DNA of 64,000 nt from Bedellia somnulentella (taxonomy: Eukaryota; Arthropoda; Insecta; Lepidoptera; Bedelliidae), in the NCBI GenBank assembly GCA_963576735.1, contig OY755173.1:8898873-8962872 (forward strand), given 5' to 3'. The position numbers and the translations under genes were made by a program. Below are positions 23,208-34,602 of the stretch, one piece after another. The notes beneath the pieces are model-generated. The model had not been told where the DNA came from. It did not search any database and saw only the letters and a program-made list of their open reading frames with translations. Every line of letters starts with the position of its first letter. Positions within the stretch are counted from its first letter, which is position 1.

Positions 23208-24840
23208 AACATCTACAAGAAAAGATGTGACGGTAATAAAAACATTTTGACTCTTTGAACACAGATATTTTTTTCAAATATATGTGCATCAAAGAAACAT
23301 ATCTACCTATACAACATCTTTGTCGGCCACTCATTCCTCTGTACTGGATTTGACATTCAAATTGATTGTTTAGACCTTTTATTGTTACAAATGTGTGGAA
23401 CATTCATCATATAGGACGTATAATGAAATCAATTTAGTAATTGATTATATTTTTATACATGATCAGATTGCTATAGACATCTCAAGACAATATATATTAT
23501 TACCCAATCTTTTGTTTTGTATCTAATGTTCGATTTTTAATAATTGATACTTACAATAGGAAGAAAGAATTGAACATATTATTTGTACTCTTTCATCTGT
23601 TCATAGAACTAGTTACATGCTCCACTGTGTTACTCTTATATGTCTGGTTTGGGCACAGAATTTTCATATAAATGAAAATGTCATTTTCCCACTCCTTTGG
23701 GATTTCAGGGGTTCTCTCAGCGTTCCTCCTATTAATGTAACGAAAGTTATTTTATGAGAATTGCGAAGATCAGGAGTCTCGATCGCCGAAGTGGGCTCCA
23801 TTTATTTATGTCTTGTTCCGAAATTTCCCGATTTGATCTACTCATTCGGCTGAAGTGTCATAATGCTTACTAGAGGCTACTAATGACGTGAAATCACGCT
23901 ATGTAATGTACACGAAGTTACATTAACATTTGAAAAACATTATTAGTGGTTATTGGGTGGGTGTGGCGTGAAATGGAAATTCTCTATTTATTTTCGTGTG
24001 AGTGGCGTGAATCTTTACCTCGTGCAATGGGCTATAACGCAAAGGCTATCTACCTACCACTAGCTACCTTTACTGTTAGGTTTTATGTACCCTTTTTGAC
24101 TAAAATTTAATTTAGAGGAAAGTTAGATTTATGAAGTGATGTATTAAAATAATGTATGTGTTCTTCGAATAAAGATTGGTGAGACAGGTTTCATAGTTTA
24201 GTCTAGAGATGAAAAATACGCTTCAAGCTTTAGAACAGGAATAAATTTTATACAGGGCGAGGCATGAAGCATGAATTTGATAATTTTTCAATATATTTTA
24301 CTATCCACCAAACGCTTTATAACTACACTCTCTCTTTTATAACAACATACTATTGGAAAATAGTTTATGAACGGAGTGTCGCACCAAAATTACAACTTTT
24401 CATAACATAGCCAAAAAAAAACAAGACTTTTTACTATTTAATTACAAAAAAAATATTTTATATCATTTGTTTGTTTCATTCATTTATATTTTTTTTAGTA
24501 AAGCAATCAGGTTTATAATATTGAAAATAACAAAAATAAAATATATATTATTTTAAGATCCTTATAATTTTCGCAAATATCCTTTGCTGAAACATTTCTA
24601 ATAGTTCTACTCTCTTACAAGTCCAATTTAATAATAATAAAAAAACTGAAATTTCTAACAAACAAGTAAAGTAATGAAGATTTGCAATTTATTGTTTAAT
24701 ACCTAACGGTTTTTAAAAAATAAATTTGATTCTCCCTGTGTCGACCCAATTTATGTTATTATTAGCCAAATTGTGTAGTTCTCAATAGAAAGTTGAACTG
24801 AAATATGAAGATGCGAATCCGCACACAAGGGAATAGTTTG
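23208..24840. other. No gene seen
   Basis: AT-rich; no recognised family. The stretch 24400-24700 is almost all A and T. Confidence 0.6.
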
Positions 24841-24851
24841 ACTTCAAATTA

Positions 24852-25100
24852 TCATTCATACATACATACATATACTCACGGATATAAATCCCTAGAAGGG
24901 GTAGCCAGAGCTAAGGAACTAGAAGTTCCTCAGCCACTTTTGGAAAGTTGAGTGGGGAAAAGATGGCAAAATAAAGGATGTTGGTGATGGGTCTCCAACC
25001 GCATCGCCCAATAATCCCTTAAAAGCCCCAATACCGTTAGTCGCCTCTTACGAACACCCACCGGCAGAAATGGGGTAGTGTTATTCTAAGCCGACACTAC
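24852..25100 (-). mobile_element. SINE-B, full length, with TSD
   Basis: Complete reverse copy. Perfect 11 bp duplication ACTTCAAATTA at 24841-24851 and 25101-25111. Confidence 0.94.
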
Positions 25101-25125
25101 ACTTCAAATTAAATACTAACATATA

Positions 25126-25560
25126 AACTCTTACTCACGCCCTTTTTTTTCCATTGGGAGAGGCAAAGACTATGCAGACATGACAACTTCGACTATTCAG
25201 ACACTATCAGACATCGCAACTTCGTACAATCTTGTGATACCCCTAATCTTTTACCTATTTTCTTTTATTCTTCATACTTCAGACGCCTGTTTTTGACTAT
25301 ATTCTCGATTTGATCTAAATATGCCGTCTATGTTCACTATCGTCTTGTACTAATATAACCATCCACATTGTGACTTTATATACGTATATGTTACGTAGAG
25401 GGAACTCACACCTACTCAATACGCTGTGATCTCATTTTTGTACCAACACAACATTCACGGTCATATATATTTGAACCATACATAAGCGAGCCAACAAGAA
25501 CAGCATTATGCACAGCCATTCGGGCTTTATCCGAAACCGGTTAGTCATTACGTTATTCAC
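25126..25560 (-). pseudogene. RTE reverse transcriptase C-terminal relic
   Basis: This longer reverse RTE copy keeps more than the tail. On the minus strand, reading from 25560, it translates in pieces to AVHNAVLVGSLMYGSNIYD and KMRSQRIE, the well-conserved region after the RT domain of RTE elements. A diverged C-terminus follows, and the copy ends in GGGCGTGAGTAAGAG. Stops and small insertions, including a locally repeated ACTTCG...CAGACA segment near 25170-25220, break the frame. It belongs to the family that supplies the tail shared with SINE-B. Function is lost. Confidence 0.75.
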
Positions 25561-25568
25561 AGCATTTT

Positions 25569-25642
25569 ACATACATACATACATATACTCACGGCCATAA
25601 ATCCCAAAAAGGGGTAGCCAGAGCTTCAGAGTTAGAAAAATG
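25569..25642 (-). mobile_element. SINE-B subfamily 2, 3' fragment
   Basis: Tail and last 60 bp only: ATACATACATATACTCACGG followed by CCATAAATCCC and GGGGTAGCCAGAGCTTCAGA. Confidence 0.85.
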
Positions 25643-25773
25643 TTTCGATCTGTGATGTACAATAAAGAGTTTTCTATTCTAATGCTTGAGTTCGTCCACG
25701 GATTGATTGTAGTCAAACAGTGTTGTTGTTGACGATATATTTAAAAAAATTAAATACATAAAAATATCATATG

Positions 25774-25889
25774 AAAAGATTGAAGGATGTGAACGGAGCT
25801 AAAGAGGTTTGCCAGGATCGTACTATGTGGCGATCGATAGTCTCTGCCTACCCAAATGGGAGCTAACGGCGTGAGTATATGTATGTATG
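25774..25889 (+). mobile_element. RTE 3' end with 9 bp TSD
   Basis: A 116 bp truncated copy, from AAAAGATTGAAGGATGTG to GGCGTGAGTATATGTATG, flanked by TATCATATG at 25765-25773 and 25890-25898. Confidence 0.92.
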
Positions 25890-26261
25890 TATCATATGCT
25901 CGTATAATTTATCGGTCTTTCATTACAAATTGCATTACATAGAAATTACATCATTACATTTTCATCCTTTGCCATTCCATTATATTCCCTAATAATATTT
26001 TGGCTTTGAATTCAGATGGACGGTAAGAAGTGGTCTCGTGTAGTGATCAGAAATTGAAGGTCGGAAGGAATGTCGCGCGTTCATCACGATCGAAGTTTTT
26101 ACTCCCCGTCAGCGGCGTTCCTAAGCTTAAACATTGTTACGTCGTCAGTGAAAGTTATTAGGACAAGTTACTTTTTATTTCTTCAACATAACTGTTTTTT
26201 ATTTAATTATATGAAAACGTTTTTGTTTTGATAAGCAGAAGCAAGTTCTTAGGAATTAGCA

Positions 26262-26388
26262 AATTTTCAGCCACTTTGGGAAGTTGAGTGAGAAAAGACA
26301 GCAAAAAGTAGTTGTTCATGATGGGTTTCTAGCCACATCACTTAGCAATAGCTTTAAAGTCCCAATCACCTTAGGTGACTGATGATCA
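26262..26388 (-). mobile_element. SINE-B degenerate fragment
   Basis: TTTTCAGCCACTTTGGGAAG, GATGGGTTTCTAGCCACATC and CCTTAGGTGACT align to the reverse SINE-B interior. Confidence 0.68.
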
Positions 26389-27496
26389 TTAAATAATACA
26401 AACTTGGAGCTGTTTCTAAACCAATTGGATACAATCAAACAAATTAGGAGAAAAACCAGAAAATATATCGTAGAAAGTATTATTCGAAATGAGTCCTTTC
26501 TCCTTTTGTGAGGCGGTTAAAAATAAAAACTCAATACATTCTTTGTTTATTGTGAACAGACAAAAATGTTTCTCGCACTTTGAAGGTTTACTCAGTTTGA
26601 TGGACATACTCATAGAGGCTGTCAGCTCAAGACAAAATGAGTATTATTTCTAATCAAGCATTTCATTACTTTAGCCCGAGGTTGCGGTCACCGTGACTTA
26701 TCTAAACCATCAATTTGCCTCTATATGTCTGTTTGTTTAATGGTCTGCTATAGACGTAGTAGCAGCTAAATGTTATCGATGCTTGTCAATCTCAGCCTTC
26801 ATTTCTGAAGTAGCCGTCTCTGTAACTACTTTTAAAACTTTCTGATTGATATATTTAGTCATTTTGTATTAAGATCGATTGATAATGTTTGACAAGACTT
26901 TTTGTTTATATCATGTTTTGATTTGATGCTCTCTTTTTAAATTTGTTTGCATTTAAATTGTTTTGTGAATAGGTTTTAATTTTATATTTCCTCCCAGAAA
27001 AGACAATTAAGAGTACTTTTTTAGTTCATTACCTAACTGACCATTGTACATATGAATTGCGTTGCGTAATCTATTTTGTTAGTTTCAGTCGCTATTATCA
27101 TTACTAGCAGAAAATAGTGATTTGAGTGTACTCACTTACAGAAACTTTTTTATACAAAGTATTTTTATAGTATCGTTGTAATTTTAAAACTGGATACAAA
27201 GTTTATTAAAGTAGAATGGTTAATTGATAACTTCATGTGTGCGCATTTAACACTTCTCTGTCATATTTAAAAGTTCAGAGAAGAAAATATGATAAACAAA
27301 AAGATATTAGTGATGGTTTACTAGGTCTCAGTTCCTTGAAGAGGCGGATATGAGATAGTAGATTTATTTTTCAAAAAATAGCTAGACGCTAGGAAATATA
27401 AAATCACAAAATCAATTACGTGCATCAATCAAATCGATTCGACATTCATTAACTTATAAATTTTTATCGTGCAAAAGGTATAAAATGCCTTGATTT
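26389..27496. other. No gene seen
   Basis: AT-rich, nothing recognised. Confidence 0.6.
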
Positions 27497-27706
27497 CTAT
27501 GCAGTAATGTTAAATAGTCTCAAGGGTGGCCCTCCAGAGTTAGATGTTATTGACTCGCGCGCATCTCTAAACGACCAATCCGGCGAGGGCGTGGCGACAG
27601 GTGCTCCGACGCTCCCGTTCGGATGATTAAAAAAACCGGTCGATGTCTTATGCAAAGGGTTCATTCCATAATTGGTTGCAAGCCTTGCAAGCAACTCAGC
27701 TGACAT
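27497..27706 (-). other. GC-richer 69-codon open frame, unknown
   Basis: The minus-strand frame opens at ATG 27706 and encodes 69 residues, with NHPNGSVGAPVATPSPDWSF and RDARESITSNSGGPP in the middle. Positions 27525-27640 are clearly richer in G and C than the DNA around them, and wobble positions in this part are often G or C, as in coding DNA. No domain is recognised. No obvious splice sites flank the GC-rich part and no neighbouring exon was seen. It could be an exon piece, a conserved non-coding element or a transposon fragment. Confidence 0.3.
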
Positions 27707-28289
27707 GTCTGTTTATTTTTCAATATCATTTTTACATTGTATCGGCTTTACGATTTACAGTTATGCTTCGTAATTATAATTTCAAGATGCGAAAGGCTTA
27801 TTTTACTTTAGGTTTATTTTTCGACACTGTTTTGACGACTTATCCTCAATAGTAAATATGAACATAATAACGCTGTCCTTCATTTCTCATAAGCAGAGCG
27901 GTTGAATTACAAATTTAATTGGATTACTGAGTTGGTTGTGTAAAATTTTCATTTCGTAAAAGTAAAATAACCGAATATGTTTAGTAGAAGACAACCTTAT
28001 AAATTCAAATTTCAAATTCATTTTATTTGCTATAGAATGAATATTGAATACAATAAATAAAAAAAATGGATTATGAAAATTTCAGTTCATTGTAGCTAAA
28101 GCTAGCATTTAATGATGTAAAGTTCACAGTTAGTAACAAATAAAATAAAAAAAACCACAGGAACCTCAAAGCGTTAAATAAAGGGTATAATCAATATTGC
28201 AGAGAAAAATTGGAATAATCAATATTGCAGATGACAGCAAAAAGTTTATTGAAAGGAGTTTAAAAATAGCCTCGTTGGCCTTTAAAGAG

Positions 28290-29009
28290 CATCGATCGGA
28301 ACTTGATCTACTACAAAATTTATATGCGAACACGAGTTTATTCATGCAGTTCCTTTCATACTTTTTTTGCCAACCGAAGACTGTCATTCATACCCACAGA
28401 ACTGAATTAATTATTTAAATATTTACTACATCTAAATGAAGTAGGTAAATTAACAAAAGTTTACTCAAAATTTGTGAATGATTTTAATTATGTATCATTT
28501 CCACACCGCTCTGCCGCTACCGCCGTAAGGCAGAACAAGTTAACGACAATTTTAAACACCTACCAGTACCAGTTATGAATATTAAACTATAAGTTTAATT
28601 AATATATATTACATAGTTTAAGGCCATTTTCTAAAAAAGATATATTAACATGTATACATATACTCACGGCCATAAAAGCCACAAAGAGGTAGCCAGATCT
28701 GCAGAGCTAGAAACTCCTCAGCCGCAATTGGAAGTTGATAGGTATCTTGGAAGGTTAACAAGATACTAGAAATAAAGTATCGTTGGTGATGGGTCTCCGA
28801 CCGCGTCGCCCAAAAACTACTTAAAAAACCCTATACCCTTAGTCGCCTCTTACGACACCCGTGGGTAGAAAGGGGTAGTGAATTCTAAGCCGGTACTACA
28901 CGGTAATATATATTAAACAATGAATATAAAACATTTTGTGATACAAACATAATTTCTGTCTTCAAAACTAAAGCTCTCGCAATTGGTTTCTAGTAGTTAT
29001 CATTAATTC
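28290..29009 (+). repeat. Segmental tandem duplication, unit 1
   Basis: Starts TCGGAACTTGATCTACTAC. Shares TTTATTCAT, CACCGCTCTGCCGCTACC, ACACCTACCAGT and ACATAGTTTA with unit 2 in the same order. Contains the SINE-B at 28645-28902 that unit 2 lacks. Confidence 0.88.
28645..28902 (-). mobile_element. SINE-B subfamily 2, full length
   Basis: Complete reverse copy with a small internal duplication around 28736-28770. Flanks carry similar ATATATTAACA and ATATATTAAACA, a likely target duplication. The site is empty in the paralogous unit at about 29525. Confidence 0.9.
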
Positions 29010-29600
29010 ATGCAACTCGGAACCTGATCTACTACAAATGCGAACGCGAGTTTATTCATACATTTTTTGCTAAACGAAGACTTTCATTTAAACCCAGAGA
29101 ACTAAATTAATAATTTAGATAGATACATACATATACTCACGCCATTAATTCCCATTGGGGTAGGCAGAGACTATCGATCGCCACTTCGTACGATCCTGAC
29201 AAACCTCTCTAGCTTCGTTTACATTAGATATTTGTAGTAAATTTAAATTAAGTAGGTATATCAACAAAAATTTACTCAAAAATTTGTGAATGATTTTAAC
29301 AATTTTACACACCGCTCTGCCGCTACCGGCGTAAGGTAGAACAAGTTAAAGACAACTTGAAACACCTACCAGTGCTTGTTTTTTAGCGACTATCACTAAG
29401 TATATTCCCATCATTATCAAACACGTTGGTCTGAAGTTACCAGTGCATATGTTTTTGAATATTAAACTAAAAGTTTATTTAATCTGTAGTACATAGTTTA
29501 TTGCGATTTGCTGAAAAAGATATATTTAATATTTTATGATACGGACACAATTTCTGTCTTCAACATTAAAATCCCTCGCAGTTGGTTTCTGGTATGTCGC
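29010..29600 (+). repeat. Segmental tandem duplication, unit 2
   Basis: Starts TCGGAACCTGATCTACTAC. Contains the RTE end at 29122-29223, absent from unit 1, and about 65 extra bp near 29375-29450. Ends around CTCGCAGTTGGTTTCTGG. Confidence 0.88.
29122..29223 (-). mobile_element. RTE 3' end with 7 bp TSD
   Basis: A 102 bp truncated reverse copy flanked by TTAGATA (29115-29121 and 29224-29230). The same site in the paralogous unit (about 28415) is empty. Confidence 0.92.
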
Positions 29601-29954
29601 CATAGTAAAAAGTTCTCTATTCTCATAGATGTTTCAAATGACACTTGTTTGAAATCTGTTGGATGGTGGGGACGTTTCTTCCCATCGCCCTTTCTTTCCT
29701 TTATTTATCTTTTATTTATTAGTAATAATCTCCACGTCAAAAACATTTAAACTATGTGTGATGTTTGTGCCGGATTCAAAAACAAAATGTAATCAAAAAT
29801 ATTGCGATTCCGATTAGTTGCTAATGTCTGCCCACCCCCACTATGGAACATGGCAGCAGGCTCGCGCCGCTCATTGGAGACATGTATGAGCTGTCATTAC
29901 TTCAGCTTTAGGCCTTCAGAAAACATTTTAGAAAAGTGGAGATCATAGATTTGC

Positions 29955-30121
29955 CGTGTAGTGTCGGCTTAGAATAACACTACCCCATTTCTACCCGTGG
30001 GTTATCGTAAGAGGCGACTTATTAAGTGATTTTTGGGCGTTGTGGTTGGAGACCCGTCACCGTATTCCAAAGCTCTGGCTACCCTGTTAAGGGATTTATA
30101 GCCGTGAGTATACATATACAT
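29955..30121 (+). mobile_element. SINE-B with internal deletion
   Basis: Head complete; the middle is lost between GTAAGAGGCGACT and TTAAGTGATTTTTGGGCG, and again after GACCCGTCACC. The tail runs into a perfect palindrome. Confidence 0.87.
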
Positions 30122-30175
30122 ACCCTTACTTATGATCTCCATACATACATATGTATGGAGATCATAAGTAAGGGT
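30122..30175. repeat. Perfect palindrome, 25 bp arms, 4 nt loop
   Basis: Arms 30122-30146 and 30151-30175 are exact reverse complements around the loop ACAT. The right arm looks like SINE-B tail (ATGTATG) plus 3' flank; the left arm is its inverted copy. Confidence 0.96.
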
Positions 30176-30202
30176 TACAGGAATTTATTTTTAAAAAAAA
30201 TA

Positions 30203-30372
30203 AGTAGTGGTCCACCCCTGCTTTGCACGGATGGTATTAAGAAGCATTTCTCTTCCAAATGCCTATGATATTCTTAGCTATGTTACTTCTGAAATAAGTT
30301 GGGCTGTTTAGGAACCATTACTATGAAACAAACAAACAAACAAAACTTTCCTCTTTACAATACATATTATAA
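30203..30372 (-). mobile_element. Short diverged Helitron-like fragment
   Basis: AGTGGTCCACCCCTGCTTTG at the left resembles a degraded Helitron 3' end, and CTTTCCTCTTTACAATACAT at the right resembles a Helitron 5' end read in reverse. The canonical CTAG is not intact. Confidence 0.45.
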
Positions 30373-30849
30373 AACGTACTTGTTTTAGCTACCTCCTCCC
30401 CAATTTTCAGCCACATCGGTTCAGCCGTTTGTGAGTTATAAATAGTGTAACTAACAAGACTTTATTTTATGTATATAGTTTTTTTTAACTTTATTTATAT
30501 AAAACAAAAGAATCCAACTTACTTGTTAATAATCTTACATTTTTCAAGGCCTATGTTTATGTAAAATAATATACAAAATGTCAGATAAAAATACTTGCGT
30601 TGAAAAAAATTTAATATTTAATGACATTGAATAGCAGACATTAGACTAAAGATCAATTAATTAAAAGGCTTTTAGTCTGCTATGCTTAAATTCTCAGATA
30701 TAAAAAGCGATTTATTAAATTGATACTTCATAAATGTTTTAGTTTATTTTAATGATTCTTTAAAAACATTCCAGGGAAAAATACTGCATCAATTCAAAAT
30801 TTAAGTTATCAGATATTTATAAATTTATTTTTCATTTTACATTTTAATT

Positions 30850-31006
30850 TAAATTACTAGGTATAAGGTTTGTTGTATTTATGATTGTGCAAGTGTTGTG
30901 TACGCCTTTAATTGGCATACAATATTAGAATAAGACTTTAGTTATATATAATCATATGATTGTGTTAATATGTATGCTGTTGGTGTTCCTTAAATAAATA
31001 AATAAA
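30850..31006 (+). mobile_element. LINE 3' end with (AAAT)n tail
   Basis: GTATGCTGTTGGTGTTCCTT runs into AAATAAATAAATAAAT (30991-31006), the usual end of Jockey-type LINEs in insects. The left boundary is not visible and no coding part remains. Confidence 0.5.
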
Positions 31007-32579
31007 TGATGACGTTACGAAAATTAAGTAGTCGGGGTCAATTAAAATAAATTTTTAGAAATATAATATGTGTCTTTTACATCCTTTTTTTACTCTTGCA
31101 CGTTCCTTTAACATATAAAAAGAACTTAAAATAAATTAAAAAGTTTAACAAACCTGAAGACATTTAATCTTCTCTACATTTTCCTATTTTTAGTTAGAAG
31201 CTCTAGCAGATCAACGGAAATACATCTCAATGTAAACATACCTTCTCAATATTAAGTTAGTTTTACTAAAACAATAATGAGAAGCCAACATATTTGACGT
31301 ATCATACACCAATTATCACCTCTCATTACGTTGTGAATGTATTAGAAATTAGTGAAAGTATTTTTCCCACAGTTCAGAGGAACAATAGCCGAATGGTTTC
31401 TACGCGTCGGACACACATTCACGCGCCGGCAAAACAATTAACAGCGATTAATCGGCGTTCTCTTTTTGCGCACAAATTGCGTTCGATTGCGAAAGCTCTT
31501 TAATTAAACCAGTAACTGTCTTAGTAGATTACCGCCTGCAATTTACTCTTCTATAAGACTAGTTTAAATTCCCTATTTTTACAATCGAAGATGAAGGCTA
31601 TTAACGTGAGTAATACGGTATCTCAGTTTAATTGAAGTACTGGGATGCGTTTATCGTAATTGATCAGTTTTTAGTAGCAGTCAATGCTCTTTTATTGCAC
31701 AAGGATAACAACAAACAGAGATATGGGTTCAAATCTCTAACTACTAACACATCTATGTATTTTTATGAGCTTCAGTGTTTTTTTTAGTAAGCTTAAAGAT
31801 CTTACTTTGACTGAGAAAAATATTATGATAAATACGCAGAAAATTATACTTTTACCACCAAGTGATAAATGGGCATACTATATTTAAATTGAAATAATAA
31901 TGAATATGAGATGTTTTATTTTATTAGAGACTTAAAGGTTTTTTTTTGAGTAAGTTCAGACTGAAATTGAACCAAACTAATTTATACTGTTTCGTAAAAT
32001 AATCAGAAATACGTCGTTATATGGAAAGGGATTGAATTAGTGGGAATCAAAGCATATTGAAGAAGAAGTTGTTTTTGCGTTTGTAGAAAATAACTCCAGA
32101 GAGATTTTAATTCTTCAGTCCGATATGTTATTGATTGATTGTGTAGGTAACACGATAACACACTTCTTTGAGAAAAAGTAATCCTAAATTTGGAAGTCGC
32201 GTTATTATAGCATTTATATACTTTTTATACATTATATAGATTTTGGTTACATACTGTATATCCGAAACTTTTAAACCCGAATATTATTTTACCGAAAACT
32301 AATCGACTTTTTTTTAATTGCCATAATATTGTTACACCGAAATTTTAAATACCATATTCTTATATTCCAGATTATCGATTGACTTTTTTTTACTTTACTA
32401 TCATTATAATTAACCACTAGAACGGATTCCCACAGAATCAAAAACTAGATATACCTTAATTCCGCAATATTGCTTTTCAGAATAATCACTATTCCAAAAT
32501 ATCATTTTCCATAGATTTGAAATACAGATGTATTGAATGATACCTACTGCTATGAATAATTTTGCAGGCATATTTTATG
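31007..32579. other. No gene seen
   Basis: AT-rich. The stretch 31380-31500 is somewhat GC-richer but its 69-codon frame matches nothing I know. Confidence 0.55.
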
Positions 32580-32835
32580 TAAGTAGTATACCCCGCCCTC
32601 GTCCCCTATGTGTAGCAAGCATGCAAGCAAGCTGCAAGTATGCATAAAGGCATGCATCAGGCATTAAGGTGCTCGCTCCGCTGCGCTACGCTCGCTCGTT
32701 TTATACATAATCTCATCTAACTAAATGTGACCTAACTTTTCATTGTCTACAGGGGGCTTTCGCCCCCCGACCGCCCCGGCTTGCAACCAAGCATGCAAAA
32801 AAGCAAGCAAGTATACATACAAACAGGCATGCATC
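32580..32835. repeat. GC-rich block with GCATGC words and a perfect hairpin
   Basis: GCATGC and AAGCAAGC words recur on both sides of a central part with CTCGCTCCGCTGCGCTACGC and a hairpin GGGGGC-TTTC-GCCCCC (32752-32767). The composition differs sharply from the surrounding AT-rich DNA. Probably a transposon fragment; family unknown. Confidence 0.55.
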
Positions 32836-32861
32836 CGCGTTTTATTTATATATTTTTTTTT

Positions 32862-32900
32862 AACATATATCATATATAACATATATCATATATAACATAA
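32862..32900. repeat. Short AT tandem repeat
   Basis: AACATATATCATATAT-type units of about 19-20 bp repeated twice. Confidence 0.8.
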
Positions 32901-33364
32901 TATCCAGTTAATGAGATTTACGATTTGTAAGACTATAGATAAAGAGATAAAGTCACTTCGGTCTTTTAAACCTTTAGAATAATGAGATTATCAGCGAGAG
33001 ATTATAGTAAAAGATATAGTTGGTAAAAGCAAAAAATTCATTTTAATAATCTGGTTTCAATTTTTCCGGGAAGTGATACTTCTAGAAAATTTATTTATGT
33101 ACTAATGAAGTTGTGGAAAATAAAGCATCTGTGATACGTAAATTCTGTGAACCGTTTTCTGAATGTTGAAATTCGGATTTAAAATATTCGAATATTCGAA
33201 ATGTTACCATACGCTTTATAATCAATAGATCCCTTTAATTTTAAGGAAGTTGGATTGAAAAAAAAAACAAAGGAAATAATAAAAAGTATTGTAACAAGAA
33301 TAAACTGAATCCTAAAGGTAACAAAGCGGCGCGTTTTAAAGAAGCCTATTAAAGTTAATAAGCC

Positions 33365-33450
33365 ATCCAAATCCTAATGCCTTTTCCAACAAATTGTACT
33401 CATTAAAGTAATAACAATAATTTCCAACGCTGAAATGTTTTGGTAAACAT
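33365..33450 (+). repeat. Diverged local duplicate, copy 1
   Basis: AAATCCTAATGCC, TTGTACTCATTAAAGTAATA, ACAATAATTT and AAATGTTTTGGT recur in order at 34518-34602. Confidence 0.65.
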
Positions 33451-33599
33451 AATATCAAACTAAAATTCAGTTGTAGCGAAACAAACGACTTTAAGTTTAC
33501 TTGAATATTTACGAAATTACATTTTTGTCTCTGAACAACAGAACTGTGTATGATATTATATATCCAGGATGAGTTTGAATGATGCATTTGTGGACGGTA

Positions 33600-33805
33600 C
33601 TTTCAGTAAAGGACGACCAAAGGCGACACCTTTAGATCAAATAGACAATGTGCTAAAAAAGGGTAGGCGTCCAAATTATTAAAAACAAAATGGCACATAA
33701 AAGATTGCTGAATGTGAATAAAGATTTGCAAGGATAGTACAAATTGGTTTCGATAGTATATGCCTAACCCCATGAGAACAAATGGCGTGGCGTATAAGTA
33801 TGGAA
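33600..33805 (+). mobile_element. RTE 3' end, degenerate
   Basis: AGGACGACCAAAGGCGACAC, GTGCTAAAAAAGGGTAGGCG and CCATGAGAACAAATGGCGTG follow the RTE C-terminal coding end with frameshifts. Confidence 0.78.
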
Positions 33806-33828
33806 GTTCGTTTTCAACTACCTCCGTG

Positions 33829-34000
33829 GTCCAACAGTGTAAGCATCGGTTTTACGAGCTGGAGCACTTGGGCATCTCTGAGACTTCTCTCCCAATCTCA
33901 TCTTTTGATATTTCTGTCAGTGGGTTATAAGGCTGGAGTTGAATAACCTAATTAGCCGAACACCAATATGATCCCAAGCTTCGGAAGGCGTCTGAAATAG
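33829..34000 (+). repeat. Possible tRNA-derived SINE, diverged
   Basis: CCTCCGTGGTCCAACAGTGT resembles a SINE head box A, and CCCAAGCTTCGGAAGGCG near the end resembles motifs common in moth SINE bodies. Assignment is tentative. Confidence 0.35.
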
Positions 34001-34517
34001 TAACATCACTTAAAAAAAAACTCTTATTTTCCGCTGTGTTCAAAGTTAAAATGGAAGTTCATTCTTACGGAAGATCATTCTTAAACTTTCTAAAAATCTT
34101 TAAAACCATGATTACAGAGTTATATAACTTTATCTTTTAATAAAGCATGCGCCTAAAATTTATTTTTAACCGGCAAGAGCAGAATCCCAATGGCGGCATC
34201 CGTTTTGTTGTATTTTCCTCCCGTCGCGCGTCAGTTGGTCCTTGCACTAACCACTTTGTCACCGCTCTTGCAGCTGACGCTGATATACGCCACTTTCTAG
34301 ATTATTTTTCATCCAACCGTTTGAAACAATTGTATCACAGACAGGATCTTATTGTCATAGTTTATACAGAAAATAATTACAGTTTGTGTTGTTAGGAAAA
34401 TTCCTTTACAAATTATAATGCTTGCGCTTATTTACCAAATATTGAACCTATTACCAAACGATAATCTACCACCACATAAAGGGTTTGCCGGACAAATTAT
34501 GATTATAGCCTTAATTA

Positions 34518-34602
34518 TCTATCAAAATCCTAATGCTTATCTTTCCAAATTGTACCCATTACGGTAATAACAATAATTTAAGTCACAGAAAATGTTTTGG
34601 TG
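34518..34602 (+). repeat. Diverged local duplicate, copy 2
   Basis: Counterpart of 33365-33450 with roughly three quarters of positions conserved. About 1.15 kb separates the two. Confidence 0.65.

Noticed and set aside
22935..23258. 107-codon open frame
   Set aside because: Its second half is an antisense SINE-B relic and the first half shows no domain or coding bias.
32752..32767. Hairpin resembling a bacterial terminator
   Set aside because: No following T-run and the window is clearly eukaryotic.
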